Shown here piece after piece: positions 19,763-28,398 of a stretch of DNA of 64,000 nucleotides; position 1 is the stretch's first letter; each line of letters starts with the position of its first letter. This DNA comes from Vibrio astriarenae (GTDB taxonomy: Bacteria > Pseudomonadota > Gammaproteobacteria > Enterobacterales > Vibrionaceae). The position numbers were made by a program, and so were the translations under genes. Location: assembly GCF_010587385.1 (NCBI RefSeq), contig NZ_CP047475.1, positions 1,302,001 through 1,366,000 of the forward strand, written 5' to 3'. The notes beneath the pieces were generated by a model. That model did not search any database, had not been told where the DNA came from, and worked only from the letters and a program-made list of their open reading frames with translations.

Positions 19763-21111
19763 GTATTGTTCACACTCAAAAAAGTGCGCTTACGTCTAAG
19801 CCATTAAAAACCAGCCAAGCGACGGGGGCGGCGTTGGCAACAATGGGGTTTGCTGGTGCAATGCCTCTGATTCATGGCTCTCAAGGGTGCAGTGCGTTCA
19901 GCAAAGTTTTCTTAATTTCCCACTTTCGTGAGCCTTTTCCGATTCAAAACACCGCTGTTGATCAAGTCGCTGCAGTGATGGGAACGGAAGACAACTTGGA
20001 AACTGCGCTAAAGAACCTGTGTAAGGACGCAAAGGTGCAATGTATTTCTGTTTTAACGACAGGTTTGGTGGAGATGCAAGGCTGTGACATCTGGCGCATC
20101 ATTGCCAATTTTAAGAGTCATCATCCTCAGTGGGCACATATCGACATTGTTCCCGTTTCGACACCAGACTTTAAAGGCACGATGGAAACTGGTTTTGCGA
20201 AATTGGTTGAATCCGTGGTGAAACAGTGTGTTGATCCGTCACCGACTCAAACCACTCATAACCAGATCAATGTTATCTGCTCTGCATCAACGACAACGGC
20301 AGATATTGAGTTGCTAGAAAGATATTTAGCGGCCTTTGATTTAGAGCCGATTTTCTTGCCTAACATCGCAGACTCATTGGATGGACATTTGGATAGTGAT
20401 GATCACTCCACCACTTCAACTGGGGGGACATCGATCTCGGCGGTGAAACGAGTGTCGTCGAGCGGTCTAACATTGGTACTAGGAGAGTCGGGGCGCTCAT
20501 TGGCGAAATGGTTAGAAATACGATTTTCAACGCCTTACCTATGCGTTAATCAAGGTATAAGGGGAACCGACCAGTTGTTGAGCGAGCTCTCACACTATAC
20601 CGGTCTGCCAGTGCCCAAGTGGATTGAGAGAGGCCGTAAACGTCTTCAAGACGCGATGCTCGATACACATTTCGTGCTGTCTAACTCACCTATCGCTATC
20701 GCCAGCGAGCCGGATCTGGCTTATGGGCTGTACACTATTTTTAAGGAAGTGGGGGTGAGCTTCAAATCCATTATAACCAGCTATCCTGCTAAGTGGTGTG
20801 ACACTATTGTAGAGCCCGTTACCATCGGTGATTTGTCTTATCTGGAGCCAGTTATGAATGAAGTGAAGATCATCTTTGGTAATTCACACATTCAACCATT
20901 TACCGAAGGCAAAGTGCCTCTAGTCAAAGTGGGCTACCCTTGTCATGACCAGTTTGGAAACACTGATCTGTTGCAATTTGGCTATGAAGGGGCGAGAGCG
21001 CAGATATTCAGAGTGGCGAACCTCTTACTCGATAATCAACAACAAGAAGTGGCTCCCCACATCAGTCAATACAAGTTCGAACCAAGTGAGGTTGTGTATG
21101 TGGGAGCGTAA
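19759..21111 (+). CDS. nifN: FeMo-cofactor scaffold protein NifN
   Basis: 450 residues, partner of NifE and a structural relative of NifK. The motif [25 protein letters not shown] holds the single conserved Cys near residue 45, matching the NifK region GSQGCVAYFR. The stretch [20 protein letters not shown] and the GTD-type segment LVEMQGCDI are family-typical. The start codon overlaps the nifE stop (ATGA) behind GGGGAGGAGG, and nifX begins inside its last 14 bases, so all three are coupled. Confidence 0.96.
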   Translation: MSIVHTQKSALTSKPLKTSQATGAALATMGFAGAMPLIHGSQGCSAFSKVFLISHFREPFPIQNTAVDQVAAVMGTEDNLETALKNLCKDAKVQCISVLTTGLVEMQGCDIWRIIANFKSHHPQWAHIDIVPVSTPDFKGTMETGFAKLVESVVKQCVDPSPTQTTHNQINVICSASTTTADIELLERYLAAFDLEPIFLPNIADSLDGHLDSDDHSTTSTGGTSISAVKRVSSSGLTLVLGESGRSLAKWLEIRFSTPYLCVNQGIRGTDQLLSELSHYTGLPVPKWIERGRKRLQDAMLDTHFVLSNSPIAIASEPDLAYGLYTIFKEVGVSFKSIITSYPAKWCDTIVEPVTIGDLSYLEPVMNEVKIIFGNSHIQPFTEGKVPLVKVGYPCHDQFGNTDLLQFGYEGARAQIFRVANLLLDNQQQEVAPHISQYKFEPSEVVYVGA

Positions 21112-21574
21112 ATTACATATCGCCAATACTGATGACCATTTTAAACCGATTGTACTAGTTGCATTTGCAACCAAGGATAGACACTGCGTCGATCAGCACT
21201 TTGGACAAGCGCGTACCTTTTTAGTCTATGGCGTGAGCAAAGAAGAATATCGGCTGATGGATGCGATTGACTTCACCGATCACGGAATGACCAAGCAGAA
21301 GCTTACCGACAAAACACAAGCGCTTTCTCATTGTCACGCGGTATTTTGCAATGCGTGTGGGACATCTGCACTCAAGCAACTGCTTAATCTCAAAACCTAT
21401 CCAGTGAAAGTGGATGTCGGGACGGAGATCAACACCTGTCTTTACAAAATTCAATTTGAAATAAACCACCCAAAAGAGAGTTGGCTGCAACGTGCACTCA
21501 TTGAAGCAAAACACGGCCAATTTGATCGAGAGGCGTATTTGGACGCGCTACTTGAGGAACCATGGGATTACTAG
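21098..21574 (+). CDS. nifX: NifX, FeMo-cofactor/NifB-co carrier
   Basis: The open frame reaches back into nifN (20945), but ATG21098 with GTGAGG six bases before it and overlap of the nifN stop is the natural start; 158 residues. The core begins IVLVAFATKDRHCVDQHFGQA, where the His after DQ is the conserved cofactor-associated residue of the NifX/NafY/NifB-C fold. NifX shuttles NifB-co and intermediates to NifEN. Confidence 0.95.
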   Translation: MWERKLHIANTDDHFKPIVLVAFATKDRHCVDQHFGQARTFLVYGVSKEEYRLMDAIDFTDHGMTKQKLTDKTQALSHCHAVFCNACGTSALKQLLNLKTYPVKVDVGTEINTCLYKIQFEINHPKESWLQRALIEAKHGQFDREAYLDALLEEPWDY

Positions 21575-21583
21575 GAGCAACAT

Positions 21584-21853
21584 ATGGAAATGACACTAGG
21601 AGTAACCAAAGGCGGTCAGCCTTGGGAACAGAAATTCATATCTGGGTTAGATGAAGCTAAGTGCATCGGATGCGGACGTTGTTATAACGTGTGCTCAAGA
21701 GATGTGTTTGATCTAACCGAGTCAGAAATCGAAGACGATTATGGTGATGATCAACTTATCATGGTGATGACCATTAAAGATGATAGCGACTGTATTGGCT
21801 GTCAGTCGTGTGACAAAGTGTGTAGTAAAAACTGCCATACCTTTGAGGCATAA
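21584..21853 (+). CDS. fdxB: Nif-specific ferredoxin III, 2x[4Fe-4S]
   Basis: 89 residues with two cluster motifs: CIGCGRCYNVC and CIGCQSCDKVC, the latter followed by an extra Cys two residues on (SKNC). Between them lies an acidic insert typical of nif-associated ferredoxin III. It likely donates electrons to cofactor assembly or to NifH. ATG21584 is behind TAGGAGC, 9 bases after nifX, and a long hairpin follows the stop. Confidence 0.92.
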   Translation: MEMTLGVTKGGQPWEQKFISGLDEAKCIGCGRCYNVCSRDVFDLTESEIEDDYGDDQLIMVMTIKDDSDCIGCQSCDKVCSKNCHTFEA

Positions 21854-21862
21854 CTGTGTGAT

Positions 21863-21890
21863 AAAGCTGACAATTTCAATTGTCAGCTTT
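21863..21890. terminator. Perfect 28-base palindrome after fdxB
   Basis: Thirteen-base arms (AAAGCTGACAATT and its complement) around TC. It ends the nifENX-fdxB unit, though without a T-run. The right arm is shared with the NifA site upstream of nifU. Confidence 0.65.
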
Positions 21891-21896
21891 ACAACA
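21881..21896 (+). promoter_or_regulatory. NifA upstream activator sequence for nifU
   Basis: TGT-N10-ACA (TGTCAGCTTTACAACA), about 73 bases before the nifU -24 element and overlapping the right arm of the fdxB hairpin. Confidence 0.65.
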
Positions 21897-21966
21897 AGCC
21901 TTCTTGATTGACCTTCCTAATATCAACTAAGTATAAGTTAAACAATGACTTAACTATTATTTGTTT

Positions 21967-21983
21967 TTGGATTGTTCCTTGCA
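21967..21983 (+). promoter_or_regulatory. Sigma-54 promoter of nifUSVWZM-modABC
   Basis: TTGGATTGTTCCTTGCA: GG-N10-GC with a perfect TTGCA -12 box. Transcription should start near 21994, with nifU at 22030. Confidence 0.82.
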
Positions 21984-22029
21984 ATTACCCTAGTAATAGC
22001 TTAGAAAACAAAAATTGTGAGGAGTGGTT

Positions 22030-22890
22030 ATGTGGGATTATTCAGAAAAAGTGAAGGAACACTTCTTCAGTCCAAACAACGCCAAAGTAGTGAAAGACGC
22101 GAATGCGACGGGTGAAGTTGGTTCATTGAGTTGCGGTGATGCGTTGAGCTTAACCCTAAAAGTGAATCCAGAAACAGAAATTATCGAAGATGCAGGCTTT
22201 CAGACATTCGGCTGTGGAAGCGCTATTGCCAGCTCCTCGGCTCTTACGACCTTGATTATAGGTCAATCTCTCGATCAAGCGAGTCAACTGACCAACCAAG
22301 ATATCGCTGACTACCTTGATGGCCTGCCACCAGAAAAAATGCACTGCTCTGTAATGGGAATGGAGGCATTAGAAGCCGCTATTGCTGATTACCGAGGAGA
22401 GATAGTCGATGAACACGAAGAAGAGGGTGAGCTGATCTGTAAGTGCTTTGCGATTGATGACGTGTTGATCAAGAAGGTAGTAAGAGAGAACAAGTTAACC
22501 ACCCTCGATGATGTTATCAACTACACCAAGGCGGGCGGCGGGTGTTCCGCGTGTCATGAAAAAATAGAGTTAGTGCTAGAGGCGTGTTTAGAAGAGTACG
22601 CGACAGAGGATCTCGAAGCGACCGAGCATAAAACCAGCGAACTTGAACTGGTAGAGCAAGTGATTGCTGAAGTAAGACCCTCAATTGAAGCTGATGGCGG
22701 TCAAGTGGACATCGTCGAGCTAGACAATGACTTACTGTTTATTTCACTGGAAGGTGCCTGCTCTGGATGCGGGATGGCCGGTATGACAGCGATGAACATC
22801 GAAAATAAGGTCTCTAAGAAGCTGGGGCGATCCATCACCGTCTTTCCAGTGAGTAATGAAAAACGTCTGGAGGGTACACATCATGGATAA
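22030..22890 (+). CDS. nifU: NifU, Fe-S cluster scaffold for nitrogenase
   Basis: ATG22030 has GAGG seven bases upstream; 286 residues in the three-domain NifU layout. The N-terminal IscU-like domain carries Cys35, Cys62 and Cys106. The central permanent [2Fe-2S] domain carries Cys137, Cys139, Cys172 and Cys175. The C-terminal Nfu domain has the CSGCG pair. These positions match Azotobacter NifU. It assembles clusters with sulfur from NifS and hands them to NifH, NifB and others. The end overlaps the nifS start. Confidence 0.98.
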   Translation: MWDYSEKVKEHFFSPNNAKVVKDANATGEVGSLSCGDALSLTLKVNPETEIIEDAGFQTFGCGSAIASSSALTTLIIGQSLDQASQLTNQDIADYLDGLPPEKMHCSVMGMEALEAAIADYRGEIVDEHEEEGELICKCFAIDDVLIKKVVRENKLTTLDDVINYTKAGGGCSACHEKIELVLEACLEEYATEDLEATEHKTSELELVEQVIAEVRPSIEADGGQVDIVELDNDLLFISLEGACSGCGMAGMTAMNIENKVSKKLGRSITVFPVSNEKRLEGTHHG

Positions 22891-24103
22891 ACCACAAGCT
22901 CCGGTGTGTTATTTGGATAACAACGCCACCACTAAAATAGATCCAAGCGTACTTGAGACAATGATGCCTTATCTCAGTGAGTTTTATGGTAATCCATCGT
23001 CCATCCATCAGATTGGCTCTCAAGTGGGTAAAGCGGTCGCAGGTGCTCGCAAACAAGTTGCTCACTTGCTTGGCGCGGAGTTTGACAGTGAAATTGTGTT
23101 CACTGCTTCAGCAACAGAAGCTTCTGCGACTGCCATTTTGTCGGCTCTTGAAGCTTACCCGGAAAGAAAAGAGATCATTACGACAGTGGTTGAACACCCT
23201 GCTACCTTGTCTCTATGTGAGTATTTAGAACGAAAAGGCTATTTGATTCATTGGATTGAAGTGGACGGCCAGGGTCGCCTGAATATGTCTCAGCTTACTG
23301 CAGCGTTAAGCGACAACGTCGCGATTGTTTCCCTTATGTGGGCGAACAACGAAACGGGTACCTTGTTCCCCGTTGAGCGCGTCGCACGGCTAGCAAAACA
23401 GTTTAAAATTCAGGTGCATGTGGACGCGGTGCAAGTCACTGGCAAGATGAAATATACGGTGAAAGACACACACATTGATATGTTGTCGGTGTCTGCTCAT
23501 AAGTTTCATGGTCCAAAAGGGGTCGGCGCACTGTATTTGAGAAGAGGGACACGATTCAGACCGCTTTTACGAGGTGGTCATCAAGAACGTGGCCGAAGAG
23601 CAGGCACTGAGAACGCCGCCTCTATTATAGGGATGGGGCAAGCGGCAGAAATCGCGATGGCATCCATAGCAGAGAACTCCGTATCGATTGAAGCAATGAG
23701 AGATAGATTGGAGCTTGGCTTACTCGACACCATTCCACACTGCTTTGTGACTGGGGATATTGATAACCGTGTGCCTAATACGACCAATATTGCGTTTGAA
23801 TATATTGAAGGCGAAGCACTGCTACTACTGCTAAATCAGGTGGGTATCGCTACATCCTCGGGTTCTGCTTGTACCTCCGGTTCCCTTGAAGCGTCCCATG
23901 TGATGAAAGCGATGAACATTCCATTATCAGCGGCGCATGGGACGCTTAGGTTTTCACTTTCAAAATTCAATACTGATGCGGATATTGACCATGTACTTGA
24001 GCAACTGCCAGGTATCGTGTCACGGCTTCGAGAACTCTCGCCTTATTGGGACAGTGACACCAATAGTGAAAAAGCGGACTCATTTGCACCTGTGTATGGC
24101 TGA
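22883..24103 (+). CDS. nifS: NifS, cysteine desulfurase
   Basis: Start at ATG22883 behind GGAGGG, overlapping the nifU stop; 406 residues. This PLP enzyme takes sulfur from L-cysteine to NifU. The PLP-binding lysine is Lys207 in SAHKFHGPKGVG; the active Cys is Cys330 in SSGSACTSGSLE. The N-terminal YLDNNATTKIDP and NNETGT are family hallmarks. It is the second gene of the nifUSVWZM-modABC unit; nifV follows 14 bases later. Confidence 0.98.
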   Translation: MDKPQAPVCYLDNNATTKIDPSVLETMMPYLSEFYGNPSSIHQIGSQVGKAVAGARKQVAHLLGAEFDSEIVFTASATEASATAILSALEAYPERKEIITTVVEHPATLSLCEYLERKGYLIHWIEVDGQGRLNMSQLTAALSDNVAIVSLMWANNETGTLFPVERVARLAKQFKIQVHVDAVQVTGKMKYTVKDTHIDMLSVSAHKFHGPKGVGALYLRRGTRFRPLLRGGHQERGRRAGTENAASIIGMGQAAEIAMASIAENSVSIEAMRDRLELGLLDTIPHCFVTGDIDNRVPNTTNIAFEYIEGEALLLLLNQVGIATSSGSACTSGSLEASHVMKAMNIPLSAAHGTLRFSLSKFNTDADIDHVLEQLPGIVSRLRELSPYWDSDTNSEKADSFAPVYG

Positions 24104-24117
24104 TTTAGGGGCTGAGT

Positions 24118-25233
24118 ATGGCAAAGAGAATCACAATCAATGACACGACCCTGCGTGATGGAGAACAAAGCCCAGGTGTTGCCTTTACGAGCGAAGAGAA
24201 AGTTCAGCTAGCGAAAGCGCTCTATGCCGCTGGGGTGAACATGCTTGAAGTTGGGATTCCAGCAATGGGGGCGGGGGAAGTTTCAACCATTGCACAGATT
24301 AGAAAAGCGATCCCTGAAGCCGAGTTGATGGTTTGGTCCCGCATGAAACGCGAAGATGTCGTTCAGTGTATCAGCACCCAAGTGGACTGGATTAATATTT
24401 CGGTGCCCGCATCGAAGCAGCATCGTCGCTATAAACTCAACATTGATATCGACGCAATGCTTCAATCGATGGTGACACTGATTAATTTGGCATGCAGCCA
24501 TGGATATCAGGTGAGTATTGGACTGGAAGATGCATCGCGCGCGCCAATTTCTGTATTAACACGTATCGCGGAAGAGGCCGAAAAAGCAGGCGCTAAACGG
24601 CTTCGTTATGCCGATACACTCGGTGTATTAGACCCTTTTACCACCTACGAGCAGGTCTCACGATTAGTGACCGCGACGAATCTAGAGATTGAAGCACATC
24701 CTCACAATGATCTCGGACTGGCTACAGCGAATGCAATAGCAGCAATACGAGCTGGTGCGACAGCCATCAATACTACTCTGATGGGGCTGGGAGAGCGTGC
24801 AGGCAATGCGCCATTAGAAGAAGTCGCTGTCGCACTAAAAGTACTCAATAGCGGTGTTACGGGAATCGACTTGTCGCGAATTCCTTCGCTATGTCAGTTG
24901 GCTAGGGCGTGTTCAGGGCAAAGTTATGCTCCTCATAAATCAATTATCGGTGACAAGGTGTTTACTCATGAGTCTGGCATTCATGTTGATGGGCTATTGA
25001 AGCATCCAAACAACTATCAGTCTTTCGACCCGAAGTTGGTAGGCCGAGAGCATAGAATGGTATTGGGTAAACACTCCGGTAGTCATGCGGTAAGAGCACT
25101 CCTTGGGCAGATGGAGATAGCGATGCCTTCAGATCATTATGTGAGGTTAACCGATGCAATATCTCAGTGGAGTGAAGTCCACAAACGTATCCCGACAAAA
25201 GAAGATATCCAAAGATTGGTTAAGCAGTTGTAA
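24118..25233 (+). CDS. nifV: NifV, homocitrate synthase
   Basis: 371 residues. Condenses acetyl-CoA and 2-oxoglutarate to R-homocitrate, the organic ligand of FeMo-co. TIM-barrel motifs: INDTTLRDGEQSPGVAF near the N-terminus, IEAHPHNDLGLATANA (metal-binding HxH), and NTTLMGLGERAGNAPLE. HESGIHVDGLLK marks the LeuA/NifV-type C-terminal linker. It is shorter than LeuA and lacks the leucine regulatory domain, as expected for NifV. Confidence 0.97.
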   Translation: MAKRITINDTTLRDGEQSPGVAFTSEEKVQLAKALYAAGVNMLEVGIPAMGAGEVSTIAQIRKAIPEAELMVWSRMKREDVVQCISTQVDWINISVPASKQHRRYKLNIDIDAMLQSMVTLINLACSHGYQVSIGLEDASRAPISVLTRIAEEAEKAGAKRLRYADTLGVLDPFTTYEQVSRLVTATNLEIEAHPHNDLGLATANAIAAIRAGATAINTTLMGLGERAGNAPLEEVAVALKVLNSGVTGIDLSRIPSLCQLARACSGQSYAPHKSIIGDKVFTHESGIHVDGLLKHPNNYQSFDPKLVGREHRMVLGKHSGSHAVRALLGQMEIAMPSDHYVRLTDAISQWSEVHKRIPTKEDIQRLVKQL

Positions 25234-25246
25234 GTGAGGGGATGGT

Positions 25247-25513
25247 ATGGAGGATGTAGAACTTATCAGTACGTTAAACAATCTAGAAGAGTGTTTTGAG
25301 TTATTTGGTATCGAGTATCGAGCTGATGAAGTTTCGGGGAAACGAGTGGCGATTCTTAGGCAATTTGCCGACAACATTGAGCGGTATCCACAGCCTGAGT
25401 TTGTTCACTATCAGAAAGCATTTGTTAAGGCATATTACTCGGTATTGAAAGGGAAACACCTTCCGTTAGCGCCGAGTCGATGTGGTTCTTGTACTGTGTG
25501 CAGCACGGATTAG
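25247..25513 (+). CDS. nifW: NifW, nitrogenase-stabilising protein
   Basis: 88 residues, 13 bases after nifV. The family pattern is visible: LNNLEECFELFGIEY at the start, VAILRQFADNI and FVHYQKAFVKAYYSVL. NifW binds NifDK and is needed for full MoFe activity, proposed to protect against oxygen or to help maturation. A C-terminal CGSCTVC motif is present; I do not know whether it binds metal. Confidence 0.93.
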   Translation: MEDVELISTLNNLEECFELFGIEYRADEVSGKRVAILRQFADNIERYPQPEFVHYQKAFVKAYYSVLKGKHLPLAPSRCGSCTVCSTD

Positions 25514-25535
25514 GCGGAAGTAGAGAGGGAAATCT

Positions 25536-26072
25536 ATGTATTTAGAAACACGTTTTGAAATTGGTGATGAAGTGCGTGTTGTGAGAACCATACGCAATGA
25601 TGGCTCCGTGACTGATGATTCTAGTAAAGGCAATGTGCTCGTTAAGGCAGGTGAAATTGGCTATGTTCGGAGCTTAGGCTTTTTTCTGCAAAACCAGATC
25701 ATCTTTAGGGTGTATTTCCCAAGTGAAGATAGAGAAATTGGGGTTCGCAACGAAGAGTTACTCACGTCAGACTTACCTTGGCAAGAGAATATTTTTTATC
25801 GTAAGCAAAGAGTACCACTAAATTATAGCTTGGCTCACAAAGGCCAAGTCTTCGCACGAAAAAACGAGACGGTTGAGATCCGAGATATAAAAAGAAACTT
25901 AGATACTGGCTTACTGCAATATTTGGTGTTAGCCAAAGGGCAGTGGGTGTGGCTGGAGCAAGGAGCGTTGCAAAGACCAGAGCCGTTACCTGAACAGTTG
26001 CCTGAACAGCCAACAGACCAGTTGAATGCGTTTGATTCTGAAGAGTCAGAGTTGTGTGTAATGAACGGTTAA
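25536..26072 (+). CDS. nifZ: NifZ, P-cluster maturation protein
   Basis: 178 residues. The N-terminal ~80 residues hold the SH3-like NifZ fold (FEIGDEVRVVRTIRNDGS, VKAGEIGYVRSLGFFLQNQIIFRVYF). A second related beta segment (FARKNETVEIRDIKRNLDTG) and a Pro/Glu-rich tail follow. NifZ acts with NifH to complete the second P-cluster of NifDK. It precedes nifM in the same operon by 13 bases. Confidence 0.93.
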   Translation: MYLETRFEIGDEVRVVRTIRNDGSVTDDSSKGNVLVKAGEIGYVRSLGFFLQNQIIFRVYFPSEDREIGVRNEELLTSDLPWQENIFYRKQRVPLNYSLAHKGQVFARKNETVEIRDIKRNLDTGLLQYLVLAKGQWVWLEQGALQRPEPLPEQLPEQPTDQLNAFDSEESELCVMNG

Positions 26073-26085
26073 GTGGGGTATGTGA

Positions 26086-26916
26086 ATGACAGTAAACAGT
26101 TCAGTCGCACTGCATTACCAGTGCTTAAAGCTCTCGCATGAAAAGTTCGCATTAAACATGAATGAGCTGAATGATGCAGAACAAGCCCATATCCAAAAAC
26201 TTGCTCGGCAGACCGTGACGCTGCAGAACAAGGTTTGCGCTGCACCTGAGGCGAAAATAATCAATGTATCGGACGGGGACGTTGCTGAGGCAGTCAAGCA
26301 ATTAGTGGATCAATGCGGGGATATCTACCAGTTTCAGCTGACGCTCTCGAAACACAAGTTAGAGGAAAACGACTTGCGTCAGATACTAAAGCAGCAGCTT
26401 GTCGTTGAGGCGGTACTGGATCACGTGAGTCAAGATATCCCCGAGTTAGCTCATCAAGATGCTTATGATTACTACCTAAATCACTCAGATAAGTTTTCGC
26501 GAGCACGAGCATGGGACGTCAGTCAGATTCTTTTAACAATCAATGATGACTATCCGGAAAACACGGTTAAAGAGGCCAAAAAACGAATTCACCAACTGTA
26601 TGACACGGTGACGGTAGACACTTTTTCAACCACCGCATTGCGTCATTCTGAATGTCCCAGTGCAATGGAGGGGGGAAGACTTGGTTGGTGTGAGTCTGGA
26701 AAGCTGTTTGGGGAACTCGAGTCCGTATTGCAGTGGCTACCCAAGAATATGGTTAGCGCTCCAATACGCAGTGAAATTGGTTTTCACATTCTCGTTTGTC
26801 ACGCTGAAAAGCCACCGATGGTGGCGAGTTTTGAAGAAGCCTTGCCTTCCATTCGTGAGTTGCATGAGAAAAGGGCAAGGCACTACATGCAACGAGAGTG
26901 GATAAAAAAACTCTAG
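26086..26916 (+). CDS. nifM: NifM, PpiC-type peptidyl-prolyl isomerase for NifH maturation
   Basis: 276 residues. A helical N-terminal half is followed by a parvulin-like rotamase domain from about residue 140 (SRARAWDVSQILLTIND, GRLGWCESGKLFGELE, IRSEIGFHILVCHAEKPP). NifM is required for active NifH in Klebsiella and Azotobacter. There is no signal peptide, which fits the cytoplasmic nif form rather than periplasmic PpiC proteins. modA follows in 10 bases. Confidence 0.94.
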   Translation: MTVNSSVALHYQCLKLSHEKFALNMNELNDAEQAHIQKLARQTVTLQNKVCAAPEAKIINVSDGDVAEAVKQLVDQCGDIYQFQLTLSKHKLEENDLRQILKQQLVVEAVLDHVSQDIPELAHQDAYDYYLNHSDKFSRARAWDVSQILLTINDDYPENTVKEAKKRIHQLYDTVTVDTFSTTALRHSECPSAMEGGRLGWCESGKLFGELESVLQWLPKNMVSAPIRSEIGFHILVCHAEKPPMVASFEEALPSIRELHEKRARHYMQREWIKKL

Positions 26917-26926
26917 GAGAGAAAAC

Positions 26927-27706
26927 ATGGACGTTACTAAAAAGCACTACACATTTATGCTGACTTGGTTGATATCAATTACCGCTTGGCTGATGAGTGC
27001 AGCAGCCTTTGCTGAATCAAAAAACCTAACGGTTGCAGTCGCGAATAACTTCTTCATTCCAATGCAAAAACTCGCTCAAACCTATCAAGAAGAGCACGAT
27101 ACTTTGATTGAGATATCTACCGGCAGTAGTGGACAACTCACCAGTCAGATAGAGCATGGCGCACCTTTTGACGTATTTTTCTCTGCCGATCAAGCAAGAC
27201 CTCAATACCTGCTTGAAAAAGGAAAAGCCACAGCGCCGATTACCTATGCAGAGGGGACTTTGGTTTTGTGGTCAAAAAACAGCGTCTGGGGCCACCCAGA
27301 AAGTGATGATCATAAGCCGAATCTTTCAGGCCGTATTGCGATACCGGAGCCAGCCGTTGCTCCTTATGGCCAGGCGGCAAAAGAGTACTTGGAAGCTATT
27401 GGCCTTTATGAAGAGAAAAAGAGTGACTACATCTTTGGCAAGGGGCTGAATGCCACTTATCAATTTGCTGCCACCCATAATAGCCAGTTTGCGTTTTTAG
27501 CACTGTCCCAGATACTCAATCCAAGTAGCGAGATTGGGGGGACATATTGGGTGGTTCCCAACCATCTGCATCACCAGATTTTGCAAGATGCCGTAATCAT
27601 CAAAGACACACCGAATTTAGCTCAAGCGAAAGACTTTATCGAGTTTATGTCTAGCCCAAGGGCGCAGAGCATCATGGTTGATTTTGGATATAGAATCCCA
27701 GAGTAA
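26927..27706 (+). CDS. modA: Molybdate ABC transporter, periplasmic binding protein ModA
   Basis: 259 residues with a signal peptide ending in MSAAAFA-ES. The binding-protein core (NLTVAVANNFFIPMQKLAQ, ISTGSSGQLTSQIEHGAPFDVFFSAD, IPEPAVAPYGQAAKEYLEA) carries the Ser residues and Gly turn of ModA ligand sites. It supplies molybdate for FeMo-co. TAGGAGAG precedes ATG26927, 10 bases after nifM, so Mo uptake appears to be part of the nif operon. Confidence 0.93.
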   Translation: MDVTKKHYTFMLTWLISITAWLMSAAAFAESKNLTVAVANNFFIPMQKLAQTYQEEHDTLIEISTGSSGQLTSQIEHGAPFDVFFSADQARPQYLLEKGKATAPITYAEGTLVLWSKNSVWGHPESDDHKPNLSGRIAIPEPAVAPYGQAAKEYLEAIGLYEEKKSDYIFGKGLNATYQFAATHNSQFAFLALSQILNPSSEIGGTYWVVPNHLHHQILQDAVIIKDTPNLAQAKDFIEFMSSPRAQSIMVDFGYRIPE

Positions 27707-27720
27707 AGTGAGAGTCGCCT

Positions 27721-28398
27721 ATGATTGATTGGCAAGTAGTCACACTCACCCTAAAACTGTCACTTTCAGTGACGTTGTCACTATGCTTGGTGTGTATTCC
27801 CTTAGCTTGGTGGTTATCACAAACAAAGGCGGCATATAGAGACTGGGTCGCTTCGATTGTCACGTTACCTATGGTGTTGCCAGCAACGGTGTTGGGCTTC
27901 TACCTATTAGTGTTCTTTAGTCCAAATGGTATTGTGGGCTCTTGGTTAAACACCTTAGGTCTTGGAACGATACCGTTCAGCTTTACAGGGATTGTGATTG
28001 CTTGCGTGATTCATACCCTTCCTTTCGTGGTGATGCCGCTTAGAAATGGCTTTGAGTCTTTGGGCAAAGAGCCGTTCGAGGCAGCTGCGACCTTGGGTTG
28101 TTCTCCAGTAAATACCTTTTTGAAGGTGGCTTTACCTCTATCTTGGCCGTTCATTTTCTCCTCTATGATTCTGGGTTTTTGTCACGCGCTTGGGGAGTTT
28201 GGCATCGTGCTAATGATTGGTGGCAATATTCCAGGCGAGACGCGAGTCATGTCGGTTGAGATATATAATCTGGTTGAATCAATGGAGTTCCAAAAGGCAC
28301 ATTATCTATCAATCTCTCTGCTCACATTTTCATTTGTTGCCCTAATGAGTGCCCATAAACTAAATCAGTGGGCGGTAAAAAGAGGGGGTTGTGGATGA
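27721..28398 (+). CDS. modB: Molybdate ABC transporter permease ModB
   Basis: 225 residues, about five transmembrane segments. The EAA loop typical of ABC permeases is present (EPFEAAATLGCSPVNTFLKV), followed by GFCHALGEFGIVLMIGGNIPG, a ModB signature. It forms the membrane channel with ModC, whose start codon overlaps its stop (ATGA). Confidence 0.94.
   Translation: MIDWQVVTLTLKLSLSVTLSLCLVCIPLAWWLSQTKAAYRDWVASIVTLPMVLPATVLGFYLLVFFSPNGIVGSWLNTLGLGTIPFSFTGIVIACVIHTLPFVVMPLRNGFESLGKEPFEAAATLGCSPVNTFLKVALPLSWPFIFSSMILGFCHALGEFGIVLMIGGNIPGETRVMSVEIYNLVESMEFQKAHYLSISLLTFSFVALMSAHKLNQWAVKRGGCG

Noticed and set aside
20945..21097. Longer nifX start inside nifN
   Set aside because: The extra 51 residues are the out-of-frame translation of conserved NifN sequence; ATG21098 has a good ribosome site.
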